Shown here one piece after another: positions 25,771 to 33,822 of a DNA stretch of 64,000 bases; within the stretch, counting starts at the first letter, position 1; every line of letters starts with the position of its first letter. The DNA comes from Accumulibacter sp964420975 (GTDB lineage Bacteria; Pseudomonadota; Gammaproteobacteria; Burkholderiales; Rhodocyclaceae). The translations under genes were made by a program, and so were the position numbers. The stretch covers positions 19,023 to 83,022 of the forward strand of contig CAYQVH010000017.1 of the NCBI GenBank assembly GCA_964420975.1. Reading direction: 5' to 3'. Under the pieces are notes generated by a model, which was not told where the DNA came from, did not search any database, and saw nothing but the letters and a program-made list of their open reading frames with translations.

Positions 25771-25825
25771 GGATCTCACGCAAGAGACCACCGGCCTCTG
25801 CCGGCCGAAACGGCGCTCGCCCGCC

Positions 25826-26788
25826 TCAGCGCGGATGGTTTTCTGTCCATTCATCCAGAAGGGTGAGCGCGTCGCCCAGCGCCACGCCGAATCGCACCCC
25901 GGTCACGGCCGGACGGCGCGCCGCGGCGAGTTTCTGGACGCCGGTGCCGCCGGCCCAGATCTCCGCCCCTTCCGGCAGTGCCTCGCGCAACTGCCCGAGA
26001 ACCGGCGCCACCTGACGCGACGGGAAAGCCGCCGAAAAGGACAACACGACCACGTCTGACCGGTGCGCACGCGCCGCCGAAACCATGTCGGCAATCGGCG
26101 TCTGCGTGCCCAGCGACACGCAGCTTGCGCCGTACATCGTGAACAAGGCTTCCAGCATCAGGAGGCCGAGGGCGTGCTGCTCCTCGGGCGCCGTGGTAAG
26201 CAGGATGCGCGGCGGCCGGGTGCCGGCCGGCATGCCGGCGATGGCCTGGCGCAGGTGCTTCTGCAGGAGTTCGGTGTAGAGGTGCTCCTCGAACACCTGC
26301 AGCTCGCCCCGCCCCCAGGCGTCGCCGACTTCGGCGTTCATCACCGGGACCATGTCCAGGACAAAACGCTCCAGTCCGCCCTGCATCACCGCCGTCGACA
26401 AAGTCCGGCGGACGGCCTCGACATCGTGGGCCACCAGGCGGGCCACGAGGTGCCGCGCCATGCGCGATGCCGCCTCCCCTTCCTCGCGCGGCGTAGCGGG
26501 ACCGGCCTCTCCAGCCGGTAGCGACTTCCCGAGCCCGGCCGCCAGGGCCGCCAGTTGGTCGTCATCCGCGCCGACGAGGCGCCCGGGTCGGTACCCGAGG
26601 TCGATCAGACGCCGGATCAGGCGCAGCCGATCGACCTGGTCGGCCGGATAGAGCCGGTCGCCTGCGGCATCCCGAACCGGCCGGGGAAAGCCGTAGCGCC
26701 GCTCCCAGACGCGGAGGGTGTCCTTGCCGATCCCGGTGTCGCGCTCCACCACCGCGATGGGGGCACCTGAACTAACGTTTTCTTCCAT
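25826..26788 (-). CDS. litR: MerR-family B12-dependent photoreceptor repressor (CarH/LitR type)
   Basis: A 320-aa regulator. Residues about 10-75 are a MerR winged helix (GIGKDTLRVWERRYGFPRPV). Residues about 110-185 form the helical cap of a cobalamin domain and 190-315 the B12-binding Rossmann half (RPPRILLTTAPEEQHALGLL ... VVVLSFSAAF). The adenosylcobalamin photosensor residues of CarH are kept: W158-x9-E168-H169 and E203-Q-H205 followed by Leu-Gly. It should bind DNA as a B12-bound tetramer in the dark and fall off in light. Its ribosome-binding site AGGA lies inside one of two inverted operators at its promoter, which implies autorepression. It diverges from a lipid-modification cluster. 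Confidence 0.88.
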   Translation of the reverse strand: MEENVSSGAPIAVVERDTGIGKDTLRVWERRYGFPRPVRDAAGDRLYPADQVDRLRLIRRLIDLGYRPGRLVGADDDQLAALAAGLGKSLPAGEAGPATPREEGEAASRMARHLVARLVAHDVEAVRRTLSTAVMQGGLERFVLDMVPVMNAEVGDAWGRGELQVFEEHLYTELLQKHLRQAIAGMPAGTRPPRILLTTAPEEQHALGLLMLEALFTMYGASCVSLGTQTPIADMVSAARAHRSDVVVLSFSAAFPSRQVAPVLGQLREALPEGAEIWAGGTGVQKLAAARRPAVTGVRFGVALGDALTLLDEWTENHPR

Positions 26789-26790
26789 TT

Positions 26791-26864
26791 TGTCCTAGAC
26801 AATTACTTGACAGCCACGACCATTGACCTTATCTTAGGGACACAAACAGTTTTTGTCTAGGACA
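26791..26864. promoter_or_regulatory. Divergent control region: promoter and paired inverted operators
   Basis: TGTCCTAGACAA at 26791-26802 and its exact reverse complement TTGTCTAGGACA at 26853-26864 face each other, 62 bp centre to centre (about six helical turns). The left copy overlaps the ribosome-binding site of the CarH/LitR gene. The right copy lies downstream of a plus-strand promoter TTGACA (26807-26812), 17-bp spacer, TATCTT (26830-26835). A weaker relative of the motif is at 26830-26843. The layout suggests cooperative binding or looping by the photoreceptor, repressing both directions. Confidence 0.72.
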
Positions 26865-26886
26865 TTTTGCAAGCCAGGAGTCACCC

Positions 26887-27027
26887 TTGAACACCCCGGA
26901 ACGTTTTGCCCTCCCCGACATCCAGCCCGTCTTCGACCTTCGCCTCCTGCCGATCCCGCAGGCCGGCGTCCGCGACGCGCGTTCGCCGCTGGCGCTCAGC
27001 GCCGAGCTCGGCGGCTGCAAGCCGTAA
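26887..27027 (+). CDS. Small ORF, 46 aa, first in the light-controlled cluster
   Basis: A TTG start with AGGAG six bases upstream opens a 46-codon frame (MNTPERFALPDIQPVFDLRL ... ELGGCKP) ending 9 bases before the FAD oxidoreductase start codon. It is the first frame after the cluster promoter. The peptide is proline-rich and has no signal peptide or known motif. It could be a genuine small protein, a leader peptide for coupling, or the remains of a larger gene. Coding is supported only by the ribosome-binding site and position. Confidence 0.4.
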   Translation: MNTPERFALPDIQPVFDLRLLPIPQAGVRDARSPLALSAELGGCKP

Positions 27028-27036
27028 GGAGCCCCC

Positions 27037-28338
27037 ATGGAAACCGAACGCAAGAATATCGCCGTCGTCGGCTCGGGTATTTCGGGTCTCGCCGCGGCCT
27101 GGCTCCTGGCGCGGCGGCATCGCGTCACGGTGTTCGAGGCCGGACCCTGGGTCGGCGGCCACACCCATACCGTCGACGTCAAGGTCGATGGACGGGAGTT
27201 TCCCGTCGACACCGGTTTCCTGGTCTTCAACGACCGGACCTACCCCAAGCTCTGCGCGCTCTTCGACACCCTGGGGGTCGAATCGGTGGCCAGTGACATG
27301 TCCTTCTCGGTGAGTCTGCGCGCACCGGACATCGAGTGGGCCGGAACCAACCTGTCCACGGTGTTCGGACAGCGCCGCAACCTCTTCCGGCCCGAGTTCT
27401 GGCGCATGGTGGCCGACATCGTGCGCTTCAACCAGGCCAGCGTACGCTGGCTGGAGAAGAACTCCGGTGAAAGCGGCCCCGCGCTCGGCGCCTACCTCGA
27501 CGCCCACGGCTATTCGGCTGCCTTCCGCGACTGGTACCTGCTGCCGATGGCCGCCGCCATCTGGTCCTGCCCGACGACGCAGATGCTCGACTACCCGTTC
27601 GCCACCTTCGTCCGCTTCTGCCGCAACCACGGCCTGCTGTCGATCGACGACCGCCCGCAGTGGCGCACCGTGAGGGGCGGCGGCCGCGAGTACGTCAGCA
27701 AGCTGCTCGCCGACATTCCGCGCGTGCGGACCGGCACGCCGGTGCGCGCCGTCTGCCGCGGCCGCTACGGCGTCGACCTGATCACGCGCCACGAACACCA
27801 CGTCTTCGACGACGTCGTGCTCGCCTGCCACAGCGACCAGGCGCTGGCTCTGCTCGGCGAAACGGCGTCGCCCGCGGAACGCCAGATCCTGGGCGCCGTA
27901 CGCTACCAGCCGAACCGCGCGCTCCTGCATACCGACGCCTCGCTCCTGCCGCGCGATCGGAAGCTCTGGTCGGCCTGGAATTACCTCGGCGACCCGCCGC
28001 AAAAAGGTTCGGCGGATGCCGGTTCGCGGCCGGTCAGCGTCTCCTATCTGATCAACAAGCTCCAGCCGCTGCCCGTTTCGTCGCCGGTGATCGTCACCCT
28101 CAACCCCAGCCGGCCGATCGACCCGACGACCCTCCTGGGCGAGTTCGACTATGCACATCCGGTCTTCGACGGCCCGGCCATCGCGGCGCAGCATCGCCTA
28201 GACGGGATCCAGGGTTGCCACGGGGTGTGGTATTGCGGCGCCTGGGCCGGATACGGCTTCCACGAGGACGGCCTGAAATCCGGCCTGCGCGTCGCCGCGG
28301 CGCTGGGCTGCCCGGCGCCCTGCCGCCCCGGGGGCTAG
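27037..28338 (+). CDS. FAD-dependent amine oxidase-type oxidoreductase
   Basis: A 433-aa flavoprotein. The N-terminal dinucleotide-binding motif is AVVGSGISGLAAAWLLARRH, followed by GGHTHTVDVKVDG, and the C-terminal FAD segment is CHGVWYCGAWAGYGFHEDGL. AAGGAG precedes the ATG. Homologues lie beside DUF1365 and cyclopropane synthase-like genes in singlet-oxygen or light responses, and related enzymes act as fatty acid desaturases in furan fatty acid synthesis. I infer a role in oxidising membrane acyl chains. It is the first large gene of a co-directional cluster reaching 34265. Confidence 0.85.
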   Translation: METERKNIAVVGSGISGLAAAWLLARRHRVTVFEAGPWVGGHTHTVDVKVDGREFPVDTGFLVFNDRTYPKLCALFDTLGVESVASDMSFSVSLRAPDIEWAGTNLSTVFGQRRNLFRPEFWRMVADIVRFNQASVRWLEKNSGESGPALGAYLDAHGYSAAFRDWYLLPMAAAIWSCPTTQMLDYPFATFVRFCRNHGLLSIDDRPQWRTVRGGGREYVSKLLADIPRVRTGTPVRAVCRGRYGVDLITRHEHHVFDDVVLACHSDQALALLGETASPAERQILGAVRYQPNRALLHTDASLLPRDRKLWSAWNYLGDPPQKGSADAGSRPVSVSYLINKLQPLPVSSPVIVTLNPSRPIDPTTLLGEFDYAHPVFDGPAIAAQHRLDGIQGCHGVWYCGAWAGYGFHEDGLKSGLRVAAALGCPAPCRPGG

Positions 28339-28375
28339 AGACGGCTTGGCGCCGGCGCATCGAAGAGGCTGCCTG

Positions 28376-29191
28376 ATGGGCCCCCCGACCCGATCCGCGC
28401 CCTTCTTCGCAGCCGCCGGCGCATCGCCGCTCCTCATGCAGGGCAAGGTCGTCCACGCCCGCCTGCGGCCGGTCCGCCACCACTTCGCCTACCCGGTGCT
28501 CTATTGCGTGCTGCCCCTGCACGCGCTCAGCGACGCCGACCGGCCGGGCTTCGGCATCAACCGGCGAGCGGCGATGGCCTTCTGCGACCGCGACCACGGC
28601 CCGCGCGACGGCTCGCCGCTCCTGCCCTGGCTGCGCAAGCTCGTCGCTACCCGGCTTGGCGCCGCGCGCGCCGCCGAGATCGCCACCTGCTGGCTGCAGA
28701 CCTTTCCGCGCATCCTGGGCTACGTCTTCAACCCGGTGAGTTTCTGGTATGCCTGCCGGGCCGACGGCGAGATCATCGCGGTCCTCGCCGAGGTGAACAA
28801 CACTTTCGGCGAGCACCACAACTACCTGCTGGCCCATCCGGACGGACGACCGATCGCCGACGGCGACTGCTTCGAGCGCGACAAGGTCTTCCACGTTTCG
28901 CCCTTCTTTCCGGTGCGCGGCCACTACCGCTTCCGCTTCGCGCTCGAAGGCCGGCGGCCGACGGTGCATGTCGACTACGCCGACGCCGGAGGAGACCTCC
29001 TGCGCACCGCCATCGCCGGCACCGCCCGGCCGCTCACCGGGCGCACCGTGGCGCTGGCCCTCAGCACGCACCCCTTGTTCACCTTCGGCGTCATGGCGCG
29101 CATCCATTGGCAGGCCGCCAAGCTCTACTTCGGAAAGCGCGTCGTTTTTTTCAAAAAACCCCTCCCCCCGATCGAGGAAACCTCGTCATGA
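28376..29191 (+). CDS. DUF1365 family protein
   Basis: A 271-aa protein. Family motifs are visible: GKVVHARLRPVRHHFAYPVL near the N-terminus, FPRILGYVFNPVSFWYA in the middle and NNTFGEHHNYLL after it. DUF1365 proteins almost always sit next to the FAD oxidoreductase and cyclopropane synthase-like genes seen here, and probably take part in the same lipid reaction, but no activity has been assigned to this family that I can name. An ATGA overlap joins it to the next gene. Confidence 0.9.
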   Translation: MGPPTRSAPFFAAAGASPLLMQGKVVHARLRPVRHHFAYPVLYCVLPLHALSDADRPGFGINRRAAMAFCDRDHGPRDGSPLLPWLRKLVATRLGAARAAEIATCWLQTFPRILGYVFNPVSFWYACRADGEIIAVLAEVNNTFGEHHNYLLAHPDGRPIADGDCFERDKVFHVSPFFPVRGHYRFRFALEGRRPTVHVDYADAGGDLLRTAIAGTARPLTGRTVALALSTHPLFTFGVMARIHWQAAKLYFGKRVVFFKKPLPPIEETSS

Positions 29192-30486
29192 ACACGCTCG
29201 CCTCCCCATCCGCCGCCCGTCCCGACGCCCTCGCCGGCCCTGCCGCCGCACTCGAACGCCTGGCCCAAGCCGTCCGCCCACGTTCGCCGTCGGCCCGGGA
29301 GCGGCGTGCCGCCGCCGAAATCGGCCGCCTGCTCGACGCCCTGTCCATCGGCCAGATCAGCCTCGTCCGGCCCGACGGCACGATCACGCGGCACGGACAG
29401 TCGACGACCGGCGCACACGAGATCGTGCTCGCCGTGCACGACTGGGCGGTGTTCGGCGAAATCCTCGCCAGGGGCGACATCGGCTTCGGTGAGGCCTACA
29501 TCGACGGCCGCTGGCACAGCAACGACCTGACGGGCCTGCTCACCCTCCTCAACCGCAACCGGGAGGCGATCCGGGGCGTGATCTACGGCCGCTGGCTGCC
29601 GCTCCTTGCCGAGCGCCTCCGCCATGCCTTCAATGCCAACAGCCGCCGGGGCAGCCGCCGCAACATCATGGCGCACTACGACCTCGGCAACGACTTCTAC
29701 CGCGCCTGGCTCGACGAGACGATGAGCTACTCGAGCGCGCTGTTCGAAAGCGGCGCATCGAGTCTCGCTGACGCGCAGCGCGCCAAGTACCGGCGCATCG
29801 TGTCGGAACTCGGCATCCGCCGCGGTGAGCGCGTGCTCGAGATCGGCTGCGGCTGGGGCGGTTTCGCCGAAATCGCGGCGGACGAGGCCGGTGCCCGGGT
29901 CACCGGCATTACGCTCTCGCCGGCGCAACTCGTCTTCGCCCGCGAGCGCATGGCGGGCCGGGGGCTGGCCGGCCGGGTGGACCTCGAGCTCTGCGACTAC
30001 CGCGATGTCGCGGCCCGCCACGCCCCCTTCGACCACATCGTCTCCATTGAGATGTTCGAGGCAGTCGGCGAGGCTTGGTGGCCGACCTACTTCGAGACGC
30101 TGGCACGTTGTTTGAAGCCTTCCGGCAAGGCGCTGCTGCAGACGATCACCCTCGACGATCGCCTGTTTGCCGACTACCGGCGCGGCACCGACTTCATTCA
30201 GCGCCACGTCTTCCCCGGCGGCATGCTGCCCTCGCCCGGCGCCTTCCGCGCTCAAGCCGCCCGCGCCGGCCTCGCCATCGACGACGCCTTCGGCTTCGAC
30301 TACGCGCGCACGCTCGCCCTCTGGCAGCAGGACTTCAACGCCCACTGGGATGCCATCGCCGCGCAGGGTTTCGATGCCCGTTTCCGCCGGCTGTGGAACT
30401 TCTACCTGTCGTACTGCCAGGCCGGCTTCTCCACCGGCTCGACCGACGTCGTCCAGTACCGGCTCCGCCACGCCGGCCAGCCATGA
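29188..30486 (+). CDS. Cyclopropane-fatty-acyl-phospholipid synthase family methyltransferase
   Basis: A 432-aa SAM-dependent enzyme. The SAM-binding motif is RVLEIGCGWGGFAEIAADEA. Upstream is the CFA synthase hallmark AHYDLGNDFYRAWLDETMSY, and downstream FDHIVSIEMFEAVGEAWW and FIQRHVFPGGMLPS, with the cysteine/glutamate region conserved. It transfers a methyl or methylene group from SAM to unsaturated acyl chains of membrane phospholipids. In light- or singlet-oxygen-controlled clusters such proteins can be the UfaM methyltransferase of furan fatty acid synthesis instead of true cyclopropane synthases; the sequence alone does not decide. Confidence 0.9.
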   Translation: MNTLASPSAARPDALAGPAAALERLAQAVRPRSPSARERRAAAEIGRLLDALSIGQISLVRPDGTITRHGQSTTGAHEIVLAVHDWAVFGEILARGDIGFGEAYIDGRWHSNDLTGLLTLLNRNREAIRGVIYGRWLPLLAERLRHAFNANSRRGSRRNIMAHYDLGNDFYRAWLDETMSYSSALFESGASSLADAQRAKYRRIVSELGIRRGERVLEIGCGWGGFAEIAADEAGARVTGITLSPAQLVFARERMAGRGLAGRVDLELCDYRDVAARHAPFDHIVSIEMFEAVGEAWWPTYFETLARCLKPSGKALLQTITLDDRLFADYRRGTDFIQRHVFPGGMLPSPGAFRAQAARAGLAIDDAFGFDYARTLALWQQDFNAHWDAIAAQGFDARFRRLWNFYLSYCQAGFSTGSTDVVQYRLRHAGQP

Positions 30487-31088
30487 TCCGCCATCTTCTG
30501 CCCGCGCTCCTCGTCGGGTCGTCCCTGGCCCTGGCCGACCTGCCGCCGGCCATCGCGATGGAGGCCCGGGAAGTCGTGCTGCGCCCGAACGCCGAGGAAG
30601 CGCGCTGGCTGCCGGCAGGCGACGACTGGCGGCGGCGCGGCAGCGGCGAGACCCGTTTCCTCGGCCTGCGGCTTTACCGAGCGACGCTCTGGACGGCGGC
30701 TCCGCCGCAGCCTGCCGGCGATTCGCCCACAAACCTGCTGGCGGCGCCGCATGCGCTGACTCTGCGCTATGTCCGCGACTTTTCGCGCGACACGCTGGTC
30801 GAGGCCAGCCTGCGCGAGATGCGCCGGCTGGGCGCGACGGCGGCGCAACTGGCGTTATGGAAGGACGACCTGGCGCGCGTCTTTCCCGACGTCAAGGCCG
30901 GCGAAGTCATCACCGGCCTGCACCGCCCCGGCCGCGGTGCCTGGTTCCTGCACCAGGGGCAGCCGACCGGCGAGGTGGCCGACCCCGAATTCGCCCGCCG
31001 CTTCTTCGGCATCTGGCTCGATCCGCGCTCGCGCGACCCGGACCTGCGGGCGCAGCTGGTCGCGACGCCGGGTGGGACGGGGCAATGA
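30483..31088 (+). CDS. Chalcone isomerase-like periplasmic protein
   Basis: A 201-aa protein with a signal peptide (IRHLLPALLVGSSLALADLP). Mature motifs GETRFLGLRLYRATLWTA, LTLRYVRDFSRDTLVEASL and PEFARRFFGIWLDPRSRD match the bacterial chalcone-isomerase-like family. The fold binds fatty acids or similar hydrophobic ligands, and catalytic flavonoid activity is not expected. It overlaps both neighbours by four bases and so is strictly coupled in the cluster, which fits a lipid-binding or lipid-transfer role outside the cytoplasm. Confidence 0.85.
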   Translation: MIRHLLPALLVGSSLALADLPPAIAMEAREVVLRPNAEEARWLPAGDDWRRRGSGETRFLGLRLYRATLWTAAPPQPAGDSPTNLLAAPHALTLRYVRDFSRDTLVEASLREMRRLGATAAQLALWKDDLARVFPDVKAGEVITGLHRPGRGAWFLHQGQPTGEVADPEFARRFFGIWLDPRSRDPDLRAQLVATPGGTGQ

Positions 31089-32422
31089 CGACCTCCCTGC
31101 CCACCACGGCAATCGTCGGCGGCTACGGCTTGCTGGGCCTGCCGCTCGCCTTTGCCGCGCTGCCGATCTACGTGCACCTGCCGCGCCTGTACGGGGATTC
31201 GGTCGGCATTCCGCTCGCCCTCCTGGGCAGCGTGCTGTTCGCGGCGCGTCTCGCCGACGCACTGGTCGATCCCTGGCTCGGCGCCCTGTCGGACCAGCCG
31301 GGCCTGCGCCGGCCCTTGATGCTGGGCGCGCTGGGACCCTTCGCCGGCGGCGTGCTCGCCCTCTTCAACCCGCCAGACGGCACCGGCGTCGGCTGGCTGA
31401 CGGTCGCGCTGACCATCACCTACTTCTCGTTCAGCCTGCTCAACGTGGCGTACTGCGCGTGGGGCGCCGACATCGGCGGCGACCTGCCCACCCGCACGCG
31501 GCTCACCGCGGCCCGCGAGGCGTGGGGCCTGGTCGGCGTCATCCTCGCCGCCGCCCTGCCGGGCCTGCTGTCGCCCGGGCTCGACAGCGGGCTGGCCCGC
31601 CTGTCATGGGCCTTCCCCTTCCTGCTCGGACTCGCGGCCGCAGCCAGCCTGACTGCCGGATCGCGGCTCGAACAACGCCTGCCGTGCCCCGCGCCTGCGC
31701 CGGCCGCGGGCTTTCCCTCGCCCGACATCCTCGGGCGCCGGCTGGCGGCGACGCTCGCCGACCGCGCCTGCCGCCGCCTGCTGGCGGTGTTCGCGGTAAG
31801 CGGCATCGCTTCGGCGCTGCCCGCCACGCTGGTCCTCTTCTTCATCGCCGACGTACTCGCCGCCGAACGCTGGAGCGGCCTGTTCCTGACCCTCTATTTC
31901 GCCGCTGGCCTGGCAGGCCTGCCGTTCTGGGTGCGCCGTGCCGCGCGGCGCGGCCACCTGCCGGCGTGGCGCGACGGCATGCTGCTGGCCTGCGCCGTGT
32001 TCGCCTGCGCCCCCTTCCTCGGCGAGGGCGACCTCATCGCCTTCGGCCTCATCTGCGTGCTCTCCGGATTCGCCCTCGGCGCCGACCTCGCGCTGCCCGC
32101 CGCGTGGCTGGCCGAACTCACCGACTCGGCCGCGCGCCGGCCGGGAGATGGCGAGGAAGGAACGCGGCTCGACAGCGGCAGCGCCTTCGGGGTGTGGAAC
32201 CTCGTCGCCAAGCTGAATCTCGCACTCGCCGCCGGCATCGCACTGCCGCTGCTCGAATGGAGCGGCTACCGGCCGGGCGAAGCGGCCGGCGCGCTCGCCC
32301 TGCTCTACGGCGGCCTGCCGCTCGCCGGCAAGCTCGCCGCCGCGCTGCTCCTCACCCGCTGGCTGCCGGGCCGCCGCCCGGCCGCCGAGTCCCCCTTGTT
32401 CCCCGAAAGGCCGACGCCATGA
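31085..32422 (+). CDS. MFS transporter (GPH/MelB-like)
   Basis: A 445-aa protein with about twelve hydrophobic segments. GLPLAFAALPIYVHLPRLYG opens helix 1, and ARLADALVDPWLGALSDQPG carries the conserved Asp pair and loop of the glycoside-pentoside-hexuronide/melibiose carrier group. The substrate is unknown. Related carriers sit in the same light-regulated cluster in other proteobacteria, and a lipid or lysophospholipid cargo is one possibility by analogy with MFS lipid flippases. Overlap with both neighbours shows it belongs to the cluster. Confidence 0.88.
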   Translation: MTTSLPTTAIVGGYGLLGLPLAFAALPIYVHLPRLYGDSVGIPLALLGSVLFAARLADALVDPWLGALSDQPGLRRPLMLGALGPFAGGVLALFNPPDGTGVGWLTVALTITYFSFSLLNVAYCAWGADIGGDLPTRTRLTAAREAWGLVGVILAAALPGLLSPGLDSGLARLSWAFPFLLGLAAAASLTAGSRLEQRLPCPAPAPAAGFPSPDILGRRLAATLADRACRRLLAVFAVSGIASALPATLVLFFIADVLAAERWSGLFLTLYFAAGLAGLPFWVRRAARRGHLPAWRDGMLLACAVFACAPFLGEGDLIAFGLICVLSGFALGADLALPAAWLAELTDSAARRPGDGEEGTRLDSGSAFGVWNLVAKLNLALAAGIALPLLEWSGYRPGEAAGALALLYGGLPLAGKLAAALLLTRWLPGRRPAAESPLFPERPTP

Positions 32423-33006
32423 CCTCCCTTGCCGCTCCCCACCCACAACGTCCAGAAGGATCGGCCGCGCCCCGCGCGGGCCTCGCCACGCGCCTTGTCG
32501 CCATCGTCCTGCCGCTCGCGATCGCCGGCTGCACCGGGGTGCCGGTTGAGCGCTACCGCGCCGAAGCGCCGGCCCTCGACCTGGGCAGCTATTTCAACGG
32601 CACCGTTGACGGCTGGGGCGTTTTCCAGAAGCGCTCGGGCGAAGTCGTCAAGCGCTTCCACGTCGTCATCGACGCGAAGTGGCAAGGCGACACCGGCGTG
32701 CTCGACGAACACTTCTCGTGGTCCGACGGCACGCAGAGCCGCCGCGTCTGGACGCTGACCCGACAGGCCGACGGCCGCTACACCGGCCGCGCCGACGACG
32801 TGGTCGGGCAGGCCGACGGCGAGGTGGCGGGCAATGCGCTGCACTGGACCTACACGCTCGCCCTGCCGGTCGACGGCCGGACCTGGCACGTGAACTTCGA
32901 TGACTGGATGTTCCTCGTCGACGAGCAAGTGATGCTGAACCGCGCCGAAATGTCGAAGTGGGGCTTCCGGCTCGGCGAGGTGACGCTCTCGTTCAGGAAG
33001 CGCTAG
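32419..33006 (+). CDS. DUF3833 lipoprotein
   Basis: A 195-aa protein with a lipoprotein signal (LATRLVAIVLPLAIAGCTGV), lipobox IAGC. The mature part has the DUF3833 pattern: LDLGSYFNGTVDGWGVFQKR, DEHFSWSDGTQSRRVW, NALHWTYTLALPVDGRTWHV and FDDWMFLVDEQVMLNRAEMS. The fold is predicted to be a lipid-binding beta barrel. It is a constant member of this type of cluster and is presumably located in the outer or inner membrane facing the periplasm. Confidence 0.88.
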   Translation: MTSLAAPHPQRPEGSAAPRAGLATRLVAIVLPLAIAGCTGVPVERYRAEAPALDLGSYFNGTVDGWGVFQKRSGEVVKRFHVVIDAKWQGDTGVLDEHFSWSDGTQSRRVWTLTRQADGRYTGRADDVVGQADGEVAGNALHWTYTLALPVDGRTWHVNFDDWMFLVDEQVMLNRAEMSKWGFRLGEVTLSFRKR

Positions 33007-33015
33007 GGGCGAACC

Positions 33016-33822
33016 ATGTCCCGTCCCAACCCGCGCATCGACGACTGGACCGACCGCAGCGTCTGGCTGGTCGGCGCCTCGGCCGGCATCGGCGAGGCGC
33101 TGGCCCGCGCTCTCGCCGCCCGCGGCGCCCGCCTCCTGCTCTCGGCGCGCAACAGCGCGGTGCTGGATCAGCTCGCGGCCGAACTCGGCCCCGGCCACCG
33201 GACCCTGCGCCTGGACGCGACCGACCCGGCCGCGATCGACGCCGCCTTCGCGCGCTTCGATTCCGGCGAGCTGCCCCTGCCCTCGCTCGGCATCTACCTC
33301 GCCGGCGACTACGCACCGCTCGACGCGGGCGATGGCGAGGCCGTGTTGCCGGCGGCGCGGCGCATGCTGGCGGTGAACTACACGGCGGCGGTCGAGTGGG
33401 CGCTCCGCCTCGCCCCGCGCCTCCTGTCCGAGCCATCAGGATCTCGCGCCGGCATCGCGCTCGTCGCCAGCGTCGCCGGCTACACGGGGCTACCGAAGGC
33501 GCTTACCTACAGCCCGTCGAAGGCGGCGCTGATCCGCTTCGCCGAATGCCTGCACATTGATCTCGTCCCACGCGGCCTCGGCGTGTGGGTGGTCAATCCG
33601 GGCTTCGTCGCCACGCGGCTCACCGCGCAGAACGACTTCGACATGCCGGCGCTGATCGACCCAGCCACCGCCGCGCGCGAAATCGTGCAGGGCTTTGCCG
33701 CCGGCCGTTTCGAAATTCACTTTCCGAAACGCTTCACCCGCCTCGTCAAGCTCGCCGCCAGCCTGCCGTACGCGCTCTCGATGCCGCTCATGGCACGCAT
33801 CGCACGCAGGAGTCGACCCTGA
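33016..33822 (+). CDS. Short-chain dehydrogenase/reductase
   Basis: A 268-aa NAD(P)-dependent SDR. The cofactor motif is VGASAGIGEALARAL, the NNAG-like segment is LAGDYAPLDAG, and the catalytic residues appear as Ser in VASVAGYTG and Tyr/Lys in TYSPSKAAL. The C-terminus PYALSMPLMARIAR is hydrophobic, as in membrane-associated SDRs acting on lipids. It follows the DUF3833 gene by 9 bases. The substrate is unknown; a ketone or hydroxyl on an acyl chain is an inference from context. Confidence 0.87.
   Translation: MSRPNPRIDDWTDRSVWLVGASAGIGEALARALAARGARLLLSARNSAVLDQLAAELGPGHRTLRLDATDPAAIDAAFARFDSGELPLPSLGIYLAGDYAPLDAGDGEAVLPAARRMLAVNYTAAVEWALRLAPRLLSEPSGSRAGIALVASVAGYTGLPKALTYSPSKAALIRFAECLHIDLVPRGLGVWVVNPGFVATRLTAQNDFDMPALIDPATAAREIVQGFAAGRFEIHFPKRFTRLVKLAASLPYALSMPLMARIARRSRP

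Larger units (their letters stand above)
25319..25825 (+). other. Intergenic region with gene debris
   Basis: About 500 bases without an intact gene. It holds one copy of a 33-bp sequence shared with 38136-38168 and a suhB-like fragment at 25667-25770. Several frames stay open because of the high GC content, but none has a convincing start, ribosome-binding site or protein pattern. Confidence 0.6.

Noticed and set aside
25315..25854. 179-codon minus-strand frame between the PEP-CTERM-like gene and the photoreceptor gene
   Set aside because: Arg/Ser/Pro-rich composition without a ribosome-binding site; the plus strand of the same DNA holds a recognisable suhB fragment.
29125..30732. 535-codon minus-strand frame over the cyclopropane synthase-like gene
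   Set aside because: The plus strand carries the intact methyltransferase motifs and 4-base coupled junctions; the minus frame has none.
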